64,000 bases of DNA from Bacillus halotolerans (GTDB taxonomy: Bacteria > Bacillota > Bacilli > Bacillales > Bacillaceae), in NCBI RefSeq assembly GCF_001517105.1, contig NZ_LPVF01000008.1, positions 310,001 to 374,000 on the forward strand, read 5' to 3'. Below are positions 53,737-63,550 of the stretch, in pieces. Both the position numbers and the translations under genes were made by a program. Positions within the stretch are counted from its first letter, which is position 1. Each line of letters opens with the position of its first letter. The notes under the pieces were generated by a model, which made no database searches, was not told where the DNA came from, and saw nothing but the letters and a program-made list of their open reading frames with translations.

Positions 53737-54791
53737 TTCGCCAGAGTGTCACTTGAAAAGACGATTGTCATCACGGTGCCCGCTCCCTCTTTTGATTGCG
53801 CGTACAGTTTATGGCCCAGCTGGCTGCACACCTCTTTCGCCAAATATAGGCCCATTCCTGTCGCCTGCGTCATGCTTCGCCCGTTTTCACCAGTAAAAAA
53901 CGGATCAAAAATCCGGGGAAGATCCTGTGCCGGGATGCCGATACCGTCATCTGCAACTGATAAACGCGTTTCATAGCCTTGCGTTTCAATCCGGATGGTA
54001 ATATGGTCCCCAACACCTTGCTTTGAATATTTCAGGGCATTGAAAAGGATTTGCTCCACAATAAAGGAGAGCCACTTTTGGTCACTGGAAACCTGAACGG
54101 CGTTTGGCGGCACATGTAATTTTGGAAAAAGCCGCCGTTTAATAAACTGCCGTTTTTCCTGATTGATCAATGAGCGGACAAGCTCTGTCAAATCAAAGGT
54201 TTCTGGTTTTACATCAAAAGCGAACTCCTCCAGCCGGGCTGTTTGCAGCATCATATCCAGCCCGTGGCGAAACCGTTCATTTTCATCTTCCAGCTCCTCT
54301 AAAAATGTCTGAAAGGAAGAAGCGGTCCCGTTTTTTCCTTCTTGAATCATTAAGGAAATGACGGATACGGGTGTTTTCATATGGTGAATCCATTGATTCG
54401 TAAATGTATAATGCTGTTTTTGTTTATTGATATATTGTGAGAGCTTTCCGGCATATTGATCGCCAAGCGCGTTAATCATTTTTGTCCAGAGGGCTTGCTC
54501 TCTTGTTCTTGGCTTGCGGGCTTCAAGCGACCGCCCTATGTCATTCGAAGCGGGTGCCTGATCGGCCAGTTTTTTCAAAAATGCCAGAAAGGACACTTGC
54601 CGGATGTAATCGGCAGTAAAACCGGCCGCCAAAAGGACACCAGGCAGGACCCATATGTACATCATATTTTCTGAAGAAGGCTCGGCACCGCTCTCTATAA
54701 TGCTTAAATATGCAATAAACATGGCTGCACCTATGCTTAATAAGGAAAAAAGAATAATGGCTAATCTGTCGATTATATAAGTCTTTAACAC
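53721..54791 (-). CDS. psdS: PsdS, intramembrane-sensing histidine kinase
   Basis: 356-residue BceS-like kinase. Two N-terminal helices (about 10-60) with almost no extracellular loop, so it needs the transporter PsdAB as sensor. Phospho-accepting His in [13 protein letters not shown] (about 137), N-box near [11 protein letters not shown], and D/G boxes DDGIGIP and GMGLYLA. It overlaps psdR by 7 bases. Also named yvcQ. Confidence 0.94.
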   Translation of the reverse strand: MLKTYIIDRLAIILFSLLSIGAAMFIAYLSIIESGAEPSSENMMYIWVLPGVLLAAGFTADYIRQVSFLAFLKKLADQAPASNDIGRSLEARKPRTREQALWTKMINALGDQYAGKLSQYINKQKQHYTFTNQWIHHMKTPVSVISLMIQEGKNGTASSFQTFLEELEDENERFRHGLDMMLQTARLEEFAFDVKPETFDLTELVRSLINQEKRQFIKRRLFPKLHVPPNAVQVSSDQKWLSFIVEQILFNALKYSKQGVGDHITIRIETQGYETRLSVADDGIGIPAQDLPRIFDPFFTGENGRSMTQATGMGLYLAKEVCSQLGHKLYAQSKEGAGTVMTIVFSSDTLANVTAL

Positions 54792-55498
54792 TCCCGTTCA
54801 TCCTTCCGATTGACTTCAAATACATAGCCCTGGCCCCTGATGGTTGCAATGGCGTCTTTCAATCCGGCATTCTCCAGCTTTCTCCGCAGCCGGTTTACAT
54901 TAACCGTTAATGTATTATCATCAACAAAATCAACGTCGTCCCATAATGCCTCCAGCAATTCATCACGCGAGACAATTTTTTTATGCTCTCTTATGAAAAT
55001 CGAAAGCAGCTGAAATTCTTTTTGTGAAAACGAGATGCGGCTGTTCTTCCACTCCGCTTCATATTGATCTGGATATATCGTTAGACCGCCAAGCTCCACC
55101 AGTCTTGATTCCTGAGACAAAGAAGGAGAATACTCACCATAAGTCCGGCGCAGTACGCTTTTGATTTTGGCCATGACGACTTCTAAGTGAAACGGCTTTG
55201 TGATATAGTCATCGCCCCCGTTCTCAATCGCCATCACCTGATTCAGTTCATCAGTCCGCGCCGAGATAAAAATAATCGGCGCATTGGAAACCGTCCGGAT
55301 TTGCCTGCACCAATAAAACCCGTCAAAAAAAGGGAGATTAATATCGAGCAGCACAAGATCCGGTTTCATTTCCGCAAATTCTTCCTTTATGTCATTCAGC
55401 TTTTCAGCTATTTTTATATGATATCCGTATTTCTGAAGATGGCCGCCCAGCAATGAAGCAATCCGTTCATCATCTTCCACGAGTAAGATCCGATACAC
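54785..55498 (-). CDS. psdR: PsdR, OmpR-family response regulator
   Basis: 237-residue regulator. Receiver domain with Asp9, Asp10 and phospho-acceptor Asp52 ([13 protein letters not shown]), Lys about 101; winged-helix DNA-binding domain about 135-235. Activates psdAB on exposure to lipid II-binding antimicrobials. It is first in the psdRS unit; psdAB has its own promoter. Also named yvcP. Confidence 0.94.
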   Translation of the reverse strand: MYRILLVEDDERIASLLGGHLQKYGYHIKIAEKLNDIKEEFAEMKPDLVLLDINLPFFDGFYWCRQIRTVSNAPIIFISARTDELNQVMAIENGGDDYITKPFHLEVVMAKIKSVLRRTYGEYSPSLSQESRLVELGGLTIYPDQYEAEWKNSRISFSQKEFQLLSIFIREHKKIVSRDELLEALWDDVDFVDDNTLTVNVNRLRRKLENAGLKDAIATIRGQGYVFEVNRKDEREC

Positions 55499-55624
55499 GT
55501 TTATCCCCCTTATATGTCTAGCACGGTGATTTTTCTAGAAGATTCCAAAATTATTATAGCATGAAGGAGGAATAGGAAACCCGGCATTCGTTATGATAGA
55601 ATATGAAAGGAAAATATTTCATGT

Positions 55625-55849
55625 TTGGAAGGTGTCTCTTTAAAGAAAATGATGATAATGCTGGTTATAACGGCAACTCTTTCAGCTTGCCAGCCCAACT
55701 ATACAGGCAAATACATCGTCTGGGGAAATACACTGTCAGAAAACAACAAAGAATGCCTGAAAGACAATCAAATTCCTTACAAGAAGGAAAACGGAAATGT
55801 ATATATTCCAGAGGATGCATTTGATGCAGCCATCAATACGTGTTCATAA
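55625..55849 (+). CDS. Small lipoprotein of unknown function
   Basis: About 67-75 residues. The signal sequence KKMMIMLVITATLSAC ends in the lipobox LSAC, so Cys would be lipid-anchored; the mature part of about 53 residues has two more Cys (CLKDN and the terminal NTCS) that could pair. Start uncertain: TTG at 55625 or ATG at 55649; a GGAAGGTG lies at 55627-55634. A -10-like TATGAT (about 55592) precedes it. It lies divergent to psdR, so a link to envelope stress is possible but unproven. I recognise no family. Confidence 0.65.
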   Translation: MEGVSLKKMMIMLVITATLSACQPNYTGKYIVWGNTLSENNKECLKDNQIPYKKENGNVYIPEDAFDAAINTCS

Positions 55850-55873
55850 AGGTGAAAACTGCTGAAACCAAAG

Positions 55874-55902
55874 AAAAAAGCTTGCAGACATTCTGCAAGC
55901 TT
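55874..55902 (-). terminator. Terminator of the nudF-yvcN operon
   Basis: 11-bp stem AAGCTTGCAGA / TCTGCAAGCTT with a three-base loop and TTTTTTC after it on the reverse strand, overlapping the yvcN stop. Confidence 0.88.
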
Positions 55903-56662
55903 AACCCTTAAAAAAATGAGCTTTTAGTTTCTCTTCGAACTCCGTGCTGGTGATGTCCCTCTTCTGTACTTCTCCGTCATTTTCTTGAATCGTAAGATGA
56001 CGGTCTGACATGACGATCCGTCCGTTCGGGGTCAGCTTAGAAGCAAGCAGTGATTTATTAAAGGGCGATTTTTCATGAGAGTGGATCATATCCTTCATCA
56101 TGTCTAAATTACGGACGTCACTTTCATCAAGGGTAAAGGCATAACCGATTTGCCAGCCTTCTCCTTTGTCCATCAACAGAAGATGGGTGCCCATTTCCGT
56201 CGCTTTTTCCTTGATTCGGAATGCTCCCACAGGAGATTGTACCGTTTCTCCGGAAAGCGGTATCGGCTCCAGCGCCAGGTTGATGCCAAAACCAATATCA
56301 ACAATGTAATCTCCCTTTTCTGCCGACAGCCATACAGCAGCATGGGTTCCTTCTAGTGCCCACTCTTCTTGCTTTCCTGCATAAACTGTTCCGCGGATGA
56401 GCTTCACATGAAAACCGGCATCGCGTAAGACATAATAAAGAAAACCATTCAGGTCGTAGCATAGTCCCCCATGCTGTTCTTTGATCAGACGGCGCCAAAG
56501 CTCCTCTTTGGTTACCTTATAATTCTCTTTTGCAAGAACTGCCCGATTTTCAAAAGGGTATCGGTACGCCATTGCTTTTAGAAAAAGGGGAAGATCATCG
56601 AAGCTGACATGATCCTTCTTCCAGCCGATTTTCTTAAAACAGTCTTTCAGAAAATCATTCAT
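55901..56662 (-). CDS. yvcN: Arylamine N-acetyltransferase YvcN
   Basis: 253-residue NAT that acetylates arylamines or related amines with acetyl-CoA. The Cys68-His107-Asp122 triad is in the motifs EQHGGLCYDLN, GTHAAVWL and DYIVDIGFG. It is last in the operon, 10 bases after crh. Its physiological substrate is not known. Confidence 0.92.
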   Translation of the reverse strand: MNDFLKDCFKKIGWKKDHVSFDDLPLFLKAMAYRYPFENRAVLAKENYKVTKEELWRRLIKEQHGGLCYDLNGFLYYVLRDAGFHVKLIRGTVYAGKQEEWALEGTHAAVWLSAEKGDYIVDIGFGINLALEPIPLSGETVQSPVGAFRIKEKATEMGTHLLLMDKGEGWQIGYAFTLDESDVRNLDMMKDMIHSHEKSPFNKSLLASKLTPNGRIVMSDRHLTIQENDGEVQKRDITSTEFEEKLKAHFFKG

Positions 56663-56672
56663 TTTGTATCAC

Positions 56673-56930
56673 CTAAACTTCCTCTTGAACATACGCCGAA
56701 AGTTTTTCCAGCGCCTCTTGTTCATCTTCTCCCTCGGCAATCAATGTGACTTCTGTGCCTGTGCTTACTGCAAGGCTCATCAGTCCCATGATGCTTTTCG
56801 CATTTACTTTTTTCCCATCCTTCTCAAGAAACACATCTGACGTAAACCGGTTTGCTTCTTGTACAAACAAAGCAGCAGGACGCGCCTGCAGTCCTGTCTT
56901 TAATCGAACTTCCACTTTCTGCTGAACCAT
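56673..56930 (-). CDS. crh: Catabolite repression HPr-like protein Crh
   Basis: 85-residue HPr paralogue. Gln15 replaces the phosphotransfer His (GLQARPAAL), so it cannot serve the PTS, while Ser46 (KSIMGLMS) is kept for HPr kinase. Phosphorylated Crh helps CcpA in catabolite repression and affects methylglyoxal synthase. It sits in the conserved nudF-rapZ-mgfK-whiA-crh order. Confidence 0.97.
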   Translation of the reverse strand: MVQQKVEVRLKTGLQARPAALFVQEANRFTSDVFLEKDGKKVNAKSIMGLMSLAVSTGTEVTLIAEGEDEQEALEKLSAYVQEEV

Positions 56931-56953
56931 AAGATCTCCCCTTTTCTTTACGG

Positions 56954-57904
56954 TTATTTTAAAGTGACGGTTTGCCCTGTCCGCAGCTGTTCTGCGATTT
57001 CGTCAAGTTTTCTCAGCCTGTGATTGATCCCTGATTTGCTGATTTTTCCGCTCGCTACCATTTCCCCCAGCTCTTTCAGCGTCACTTCCTGGTAATCAAT
57101 CCGCAGCTGCGCGATTTCCCGAAGTTTTTCAGGAAGCGCCTCCAAGCCGATTCTTTCATCGATGTATTTAATATTTTCTACCTGTCTGAGCGAAGCCCCG
57201 ATGGTTTTGTTTAAGTTGGCTGTTTCACAATTGACAAGGCGATTAACCGAATTTCTCATGTCTCTGACGATTCTGACATCCTCAAAACGCAGCAGCGAAT
57301 TATGTGCGCCGATTACGTTCAGAAATTCAGTAATCTTTTCCGCCTCTTTTAAGTAAGTGATATAGCCTTTTTTCCGTTCGAGCGTTTTGCTGTTTAAATG
57401 AAACTCATTTAACAGGTCGCATAATGAATCGTTATGCTCTTTATAAAGAGAAAAAATCTCCAGATGGTACGAGGAGGTTTCCGGATTATTGACTGAACCT
57501 CCCGCCAAAAATGCCCCTCTCATGTAAGAACGTTTGCAGCATCTCTTTTTGACAAGCTCTTTTGAAATATTTCGCTCAAACACAAAATTCTCGCCGAGTA
57601 TTTTTAAATCCTCTAAGATGAACTTTGCATTCTCTGAAAAACGCACAATATAGACATTATTCTTTTTCAGCCGCATTTTCTTTCTGACCAGCAGCTCAAC
57701 CGACACATCATATTGTCTTTTCAGCAATGTATAGATGCGGCGGGCAATCGCTGCATTTTCAGTTTGAACATCAAGTACGAGATGGCGGTTAGCAAATGAT
57801 AAAGATCCATTCATTCGGATAAGTGCAGACAGCTCTGCCTTAATGCAGCAGTCCTTCACTTCCAGGTTCGTTAATTCTTTTTTTGTTTCCGATGCAAATG
57901 ACAT
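56954..57904 (-). CDS. whiA: WhiA, DNA-binding protein in cell division and chromosome segregation
   Basis: 316-residue protein with an N-terminal LAGLIDADG-like fold (about 1-190, lacking nuclease activity in the family) and a C-terminal helix-turn-helix (about 225-300, [20 protein letters not shown]). In Bacillus it influences Z-ring formation and nucleoid behaviour without acting as a classical regulator. Located between mgfK and crh. Confidence 0.95.
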   Translation of the reverse strand: MSFASETKKELTNLEVKDCCIKAELSALIRMNGSLSFANRHLVLDVQTENAAIARRIYTLLKRQYDVSVELLVRKKMRLKKNNVYIVRFSENAKFILEDLKILGENFVFERNISKELVKKRCCKRSYMRGAFLAGGSVNNPETSSYHLEIFSLYKEHNDSLCDLLNEFHLNSKTLERKKGYITYLKEAEKITEFLNVIGAHNSLLRFEDVRIVRDMRNSVNRLVNCETANLNKTIGASLRQVENIKYIDERIGLEALPEKLREIAQLRIDYQEVTLKELGEMVASGKISKSGINHRLRKLDEIAEQLRTGQTVTLK

Positions 57905-57926
57905 ATAGCCACCTCATTTCAAGGCT

Positions 57927-58880
57927 TCATTCTTTAAGTAAATCGACAAGAAGAGAAGCCACTTTATGTGTATCGTGACGAATTACGTCATTTTTATGTG
58001 TTACAATTTGATCTCTGATAACTTCAAGCCCCATCGCTTTCAGCTCTTCGATATCAAAATCAACAGGACGCGCCGATTCTGCTGCGTACTTACGTTTTAT
58101 TTCGTCAGGAATGTCTTCACTGTTAACCAGTATGGTATCGATAAAGCCGCAGCCCATATGCTGATTGAGCGCTTTCACATGATCGGCAGCGGTATAATGC
58201 AGCGTTTCTCCGGGCTGTGTCATCACGTTGCAGATATACACTTTTTTCGCCGGCGCCTTGATCACTTCTTCTCCAATTTTCGGGACGAGCAAATTAGGGA
58301 GAATACTGGTATAAAGGCTTCCCGGTCCGATAATAATCAGATCCGCTTCCCTGATTACTTCTATCGTTTCCGGCAGCGGATCAATGTTTTCAGGCGTCAG
58401 AAAAACGCGCTTAATACGCTGGCCGTACTCCGGAATAGTGGACTCGCCTGAGACCACGCGCCCGTCCTCCATTTCGGCATGCAGAACAACACTGGCATTG
58501 GCTGCCGGCAACACCTTTCCTCTTACATTCAGCACCTTGCTCATTTCTGTGACAGCGTGAAAAAAATCACCGGTTATATTCGTCATCGCTGCCAAAATTA
58601 AATTTCCGAGTGAATGGCCGGTTAAGTCGTTCCCTTTATTAAAGCGGTGCTGAAAGAGATCTTCAACTAGCGGCTCCACATCGGATAAAGCGGCAAGTAC
58701 ATTTCTGATGTCTCCTGGTGGCGGGATTTGCAGTTCGTTCCGCAGCCGCCCCGAGCTACCTCCGTCATCAGCAACTGTGACAATCGCCGTAATATCAACG
58801 GGTTTATGCTTTAAGCCCCGAAGCAATACAGAAAGGCCCGTGCCGCCGCCAAAGATTGCGATTTTCGGTTTTTGTCCCAT
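57927..58880 (-). CDS. mgfK: YvcK/MgfK, UPF0052 protein for gluconeogenic growth
   Basis: 317-residue CofD-like protein needed for cell shape and growth on gluconeogenic carbon; it binds UDP-sugars in related bacteria. The N-terminus PKIAIFGGGTGLSVLLRGLK is the Rossmann-type loop, and GPGSLYTSILPNLLV near 185 is conserved. The frame extends 14 codons upstream into rapZ, but the ATG at 58880 leaves a single base after the rapZ stop and matches the family. Known as yvcK. Confidence 0.95.
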   Translation of the reverse strand: MGQKPKIAIFGGGTGLSVLLRGLKHKPVDITAIVTVADDGGSSGRLRNELQIPPPGDIRNVLAALSDVEPLVEDLFQHRFNKGNDLTGHSLGNLILAAMTNITGDFFHAVTEMSKVLNVRGKVLPAANASVVLHAEMEDGRVVSGESTIPEYGQRIKRVFLTPENIDPLPETIEVIREADLIIIGPGSLYTSILPNLLVPKIGEEVIKAPAKKVYICNVMTQPGETLHYTAADHVKALNQHMGCGFIDTILVNSEDIPDEIKRKYAAESARPVDFDIEELKAMGLEVIRDQIVTHKNDVIRHDTHKVASLLVDLLKE

Positions 58881-58881
58881 C

Positions 58882-59769
58882 TTATTTCCGGCTTCTCTTT
58901 TCAATGTCCCGGTGAGTAACATGAGTATAGTAATCCTTTTTGAAATAGTCAGCTAAATACTCGGCAAGTGTCACAGAGCGGTGCTGGCCCCCTGTGCAGC
59001 CAATCGCAATGACGAGCTGGCTCTTTCCTTCTCTTTTGTAGGACGGCAGCATGAAGCTGAGTAAATCGATTAATTTTTCATTGAACTTTTGTGTTTCATT
59101 CCACTTCATGACGTAAGAGGATACCTCTTCATCTTTTCCGGTCAGCGGCCTCATGCTTTCGATATAATATGGATTCGGCAAAAATCTGACATCAAAGACG
59201 AGATCGGCATCAATCGGAATACCGTATTTAAAACCAAATGACATGACATTTACCGTAAATGTCTCTCCTTGGTTTGTCGCAAAATGCTTTACAATTTTCT
59301 CGCGCAGATCGCGCGGCTTCATGTCTGATGTATCATAAATCATTTGAGAGCGGCCTTTTAATTCCTCAAGCAGCTCGCGTTCCAGCGCGATGCCTTCGAG
59401 CGGAAGACCAGTCACTGCCAGCGGATGCGAACGTCTCGTTTCTTTATATCTTGTCACGAGAATCGAATCCTTCGCGTCTAAAAATAAAATTCGCGGTGTA
59501 ATCCACGGATTTTCCGCCATTTCATCCAGCGCCTCAATCAGCCGGTCAAAAAATTCACGGCCGCGCAAATCCATAACAAGCGCGACCTTGCTCATTTTCG
59601 AATTTGATTCCTTCATCAGCTCTAAAAATTTCGGAAGCAATGAAGGCGGCAGATTATCGACGCAGAAATAGCCGAGATCTTCAAAGCTTTGAATCGCAAC
59701 GGTTTTTCCCGCTCCCGACATACCGGTTATAATGACAAGCTGAATATCATGTGATTCACTAACACTCAT
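58882..59769 (-). CDS. rapZ: RapZ-family nucleotide-binding protein
   Basis: 295-residue P-loop protein. Walker A GMSGAGKT at residues 16-23 and C-terminal motif [10 protein letters not shown] near 260. The E. coli member is an RNA adaptor that senses glucosamine 6-phosphate; in B. subtilis (YvcJ) it hydrolyses GTP and affects competence. Second gene of the operon, 24 bases after nudF. Confidence 0.95.
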   Translation of the reverse strand: MSVSESHDIQLVIITGMSGAGKTVAIQSFEDLGYFCVDNLPPSLLPKFLELMKESNSKMSKVALVMDLRGREFFDRLIEALDEMAENPWITPRILFLDAKDSILVTRYKETRRSHPLAVTGLPLEGIALERELLEELKGRSQMIYDTSDMKPRDLREKIVKHFATNQGETFTVNVMSFGFKYGIPIDADLVFDVRFLPNPYYIESMRPLTGKDEEVSSYVMKWNETQKFNEKLIDLLSFMLPSYKREGKSQLVIAIGCTGGQHRSVTLAEYLADYFKKDYYTHVTHRDIEKRSRK

Positions 59770-59793
59770 CTTTCTCCCCCCTGACTTGTCTTT

Positions 59794-60270
59794 CTATTTG
59801 ATGTGCTGCGGATCTAAACGATAACTGAGCAGCTCAAACTCCGGTGTATACGTAAATGTGCCGTGCAGCAGCCCTTGTCCCTTCATCATAAAGTCGAGGA
59901 TATGGCCGTCTCCCGGGGCCATAGGCAGGTTTTGAATATCCTTCACATTGTGCCACTGCAAAATGCCTTCTTCTGATTCAGACACATTTTCTCCCGTATA
60001 GGAATCAGCAACAAACGTAAACATCATCCACTCAGACACAATGTGGTCACCGTCTTTAATAATAAAGGTAAAAACGCCTTTTAGCTGAGGATTTATGATA
60101 TAGATACCAGTCTCTTCTCTGAATTCTCTGATGACGGAATCCCTGACTGATTCTCCGCTCTCCATCTTGCCTCCCGGCGCGACCCACCAGCCGCGTCTTG
60201 GCTTTTGAAGAAGAAGAACTTTGTCATCCGCCTTGAGAACACAATTTGTCACTCTTTGCAAGTACGTCAC
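59794..60270 (-). CDS. nudF: Nudix hydrolase NudF (YvcI)
   Basis: 158-residue Nudix enzyme. The Nudix box GGKMESGESV...REFREETGI (about 34-56) is complete. Bacillus homologues act on 8-oxo-dGTP-like or other nucleotides; the real substrate is not certain. It is first in the operon nudF-rapZ-mgfK-whiA-crh-yvcN. Confidence 0.9.
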   Translation of the reverse strand: MTYLQRVTNCVLKADDKVLLLQKPRRGWWVAPGGKMESGESVRDSVIREFREETGIYIINPQLKGVFTFIIKDGDHIVSEWMMFTFVADSYTGENVSESEEGILQWHNVKDIQNLPMAPGDGHILDFMMKGQGLLHGTFTYTPEFELLSYRLDPQHIK

Positions 60271-60300
60271 CTAACCTTCTCGTCCTGTCATCGTCTCTTT

Positions 60301-60329
60301 ATTATACCGTTTCAAGATGCCTCTCACAA
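60301..60329 (-). promoter_or_regulatory. Sigma-A promoter of the nudF operon
   Basis: TTGTGA (60329-60324) and TATAAT (60306-60301) on the reverse strand with a 17-base spacer, about 31 bases before nudF. Confidence 0.75.
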
Positions 60330-60427
60330 TGAAGAGACATTGACAATCTTTTCTTCTATTTTACAGCATATTCTTTCCCGCGTTCAGATGATTTTATTGT
60401 GAAAGGACATTGTCTTTTATTTTTGGA

Positions 60428-60463
60428 CAAAAAAAGGACACGGATAACTGGAGAATCCGTGCC
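60428..60463 (-). terminator. Distal terminator of trxB
   Basis: Stem GGCACGGAT / ATCCGTGTC with a 9-base loop and T7 run on the reverse strand, about 130 bases after trxB. The DNA between (60464-60588) holds no gene, so trxB mRNA has a long 3' tail. Confidence 0.8.
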
Positions 60464-60588
60464 AAAAGTGTATTCATTATAAAAAGGGGGTCAATTACTT
60501 TATTAATCATAACCGATAAGTTTTACACAACTGTTACAGCGGAATTAAAACCCAGTAACGTTATGTGAAACTCGTATGACAGCCCTTT

Positions 60589-61545
<957 letters not shown>

Positions 61546-61714
61546 TCACTCCTTAAAACGTCTTTTCGAGTTGGGCTCTTCCTTATATGATAAGAATCCC
61601 CATCAAACGTATTCCTTACCCATATCCTATAAAATCTCATAGTGATACGCCATTTTTTTGCTCATTTTTTTCGAAATGCGATTAAATGTATTTCAAAAGG
61701 GTATGTATTTAATA

Positions 61715-61743
61715 AAGAAAGAGCCTTCTGTCCATAGAAGGCC
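61715..61743 (-). terminator. Terminator of cwlO
   Basis: Stem GCCTTCT / AGAAGGC followed by TCTTTCTTTATT on the reverse strand, 14 bases after the cwlO stop. Confidence 0.8.
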
Positions 61744-61756
61744 CTTGTCTTATTTA

Positions 61757-63169
61757 TTATTGAACAACACGTCTTACAACGCCTTTAAATGCTTTTTTCC
61801 AGTACACGTTGTTCATAGAGTCAACAGATACACCATGAGATGTATTGTCGTTAAGGAACGTACCGTTTCCTAAGTAGATTCCAACGTGACCATTTGTTTT
61901 GTATGTGTCAAAGAAAACTAAGTCTCCGCGTTTCATGTCTGACGCGCTTACAGCTTGTCCTCTTCCAACTAAAGTATCAGTCGTTGTTCCGCCGACAGGT
62001 CCAAGGTTGACACCTGCAGAAGCGTAAGCCCAGCGAACGAATGATGAGCAGTCAAAAATACGGTTGTTGATATCAGACTGAGAGCGTCCGCCGCCAAACT
62101 TGTACGGAGATTGTCCGACAATGCTTGAACCAACGCTGATCGCGCCTTCAATTCCGCCTGAGTTGCTGATGACAGTGCCGCCTGAGTTATTGCTTGAGCT
62201 GCTGCTCTTCTTAGAAGATGAGCCGTTAGACGAACTGTTAGATGAACCCTTAGAAGAGTTGTCTGAAGAATCATCATCAGATGAGCTTGCTTTTGCTGTT
62301 TCAGTTGTAGCCGTTTGGCTGTCATCTGTTTGTGTTTCATCAGATGCTTTTTGTGCTTCTTCTTGCTTTTTGATCAGGGCAGCCGCAGCTTCTTGTTGTT
62401 TTTTGATACGCGCTTGTTCTTCTTCAGTATCTGCTTTTTGGTTTGCAAGGTCAGCTGCTTCTGATTTTAATTCAGAAATCGCTTTAGCCGTTTTCTTCTG
62501 GCTTTCTTTTGCTTCGTCGAAAAGCTTGTCTTTTTCATCAAGCTGTTTATCAAGATCTTTTTGCATTGTTTCTAATTTAGCCAGTGCAGCTTGTACTTCT
62601 TTCAGCTTATCATTCAGATCCGCTTCAGAGTCTTCAAGCTTCGCTTTATCCTGCTCTTGCTGCTTGATTAAATCTTTGTCTGCATCCACAATAGATGAAA
62701 CCGCAGTCGCACGTGAGATAAAATCACCAAAGCTCGTTGATCCTAAAAGTACATCTATGTATCCTTGAGATCCGCCGCTTTCCTGTAAAGAACGAACGCG
62801 TTTTTTCAGGATTTCGTTGCGTTTTTCGATGCGTGCTTCTGTTTCTTTAATCTCTTTTTTCAGTTTTTTGATTTCTTCTTTTGTTTTATCGTTTTCTTCT
62901 TTTTTATCATCGATTTTGTTGCTTGTATCGAGCGCCTTAGCGTTAATGTCTTTCAGTTCTTTTTCAATCTTTGATTGGTTTTCCTGAAGTTCAGTTAATT
63001 CTTTTTCCTTCGCTTCAATGCTGGAAGCAACCTCAGATTGCTTGCTTTCGATTTTTTGTTTCTTTTCATCTAATGTTTCCGCCGATGCAGTTTTACTTGT
63101 AAATGGGATCAAAAAACTGCTTGTCCCGATGACGGAAGCCAAACCAAGTGTCAATAAACTCTTTCTCAC
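61757..63169 (-). CDS. cwlO: Peptidoglycan DL-endopeptidase CwlO
   Basis: 470-residue secreted D,L-endopeptidase that cuts the D-Glu/mDAP bond and is needed, with LytE, for lateral wall growth; activity depends on FtsEX. Signal peptide 1-30 ending KTASAE, long coiled coil (about 30-265, PcsB-like, binds FtsX), a Ser/Asn-rich linker (about 275-325), then an NlpC/P60 domain with catalytic Cys374 (FDCSSFVRW) and His428 (GHVGIYLG). A 190-base leader precedes it. Confidence 0.97.
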   Translation of the reverse strand: MRKSLLTLGLASVIGTSSFLIPFTSKTASAETLDEKKQKIESKQSEVASSIEAKEKELTELQENQSKIEKELKDINAKALDTSNKIDDKKEENDKTKEEIKKLKKEIKETEARIEKRNEILKKRVRSLQESGGSQGYIDVLLGSTSFGDFISRATAVSSIVDADKDLIKQQEQDKAKLEDSEADLNDKLKEVQAALAKLETMQKDLDKQLDEKDKLFDEAKESQKKTAKAISELKSEAADLANQKADTEEEQARIKKQQEAAAALIKKQEEAQKASDETQTDDSQTATTETAKASSSDDDSSDNSSKGSSNSSSNGSSSKKSSSSSNNSGGTVISNSGGIEGAISVGSSIVGQSPYKFGGGRSQSDINNRIFDCSSFVRWAYASAGVNLGPVGGTTTDTLVGRGQAVSASDMKRGDLVFFDTYKTNGHVGIYLGNGTFLNDNTSHGVSVDSMNNVYWKKAFKGVVRRVVQ

Positions 63170-63372
63170 TTTTTATATCCTCCCTTTTACTGTGAACCTG
63201 TTCTCATTTGGAATTGTATTTTGAACATCAAGTTTCGTTCCTCATACTCTACGAGGAATGATGATTGTTTATGGTTAATTATTCTGTGCATCTCTTAATC
63301 TGGGTGTATAGCGTTTATTTCACATCATATGTAAAAAACACTAATTCCTTATGTACGAGAATCATTATACCA
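63170..63372 (-). promoter_or_regulatory. cwlO promoter and long 5' leader
   Basis: Extended -10 TGGTATAAT (reverse strand, 63372-63364) without a good -35; a TGTAAT half-site at about 63411 is the kind bound by WalR, which activates cwlO. The transcript would begin near 63357, leaving about 190 bases of leader with a hairpin at 63238-63258 (TTCCTC / GAGGAA). No known riboswitch class is evident. Confidence 0.55.
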
Positions 63373-63505
63373 TCAAGTTTCGACAAATTAGCGATAAATT
63401 TTATTACATTTGTGTTTCAAACAGATGTCAGGTTGCACATCATTTGTCATTTTTCTTAAATTGATAAAAAACCTGTCGACATTACTTTATTAATATACTT
63501 CTTAG

Positions 63506-63541
63506 AACAAAAAGAGAGTTGATTCCGCGAATCAACTCTCC
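63506..63541 (-). terminator. Terminator of yvcD
   Basis: Perfect 12-bp stem GAGAGTTGATTC / GAATCAACTCTC with 3-base loop and T5 run on the reverse strand. Confidence 0.93.
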
Positions 63542-63550
63542 ATCAATATA

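Noticed and set aside
62100..62768. 222-codon forward frame antisense to cwlO
   Set aside because: Low-complexity shadow of the coiled-coil and Ser-rich coding sequence; no ribosome site.
63170..63372. c-di-AMP (ydaO-type) riboswitch before cwlO
   Set aside because: The leader is short and lacks the conserved paired elements of that class as far as I can read.
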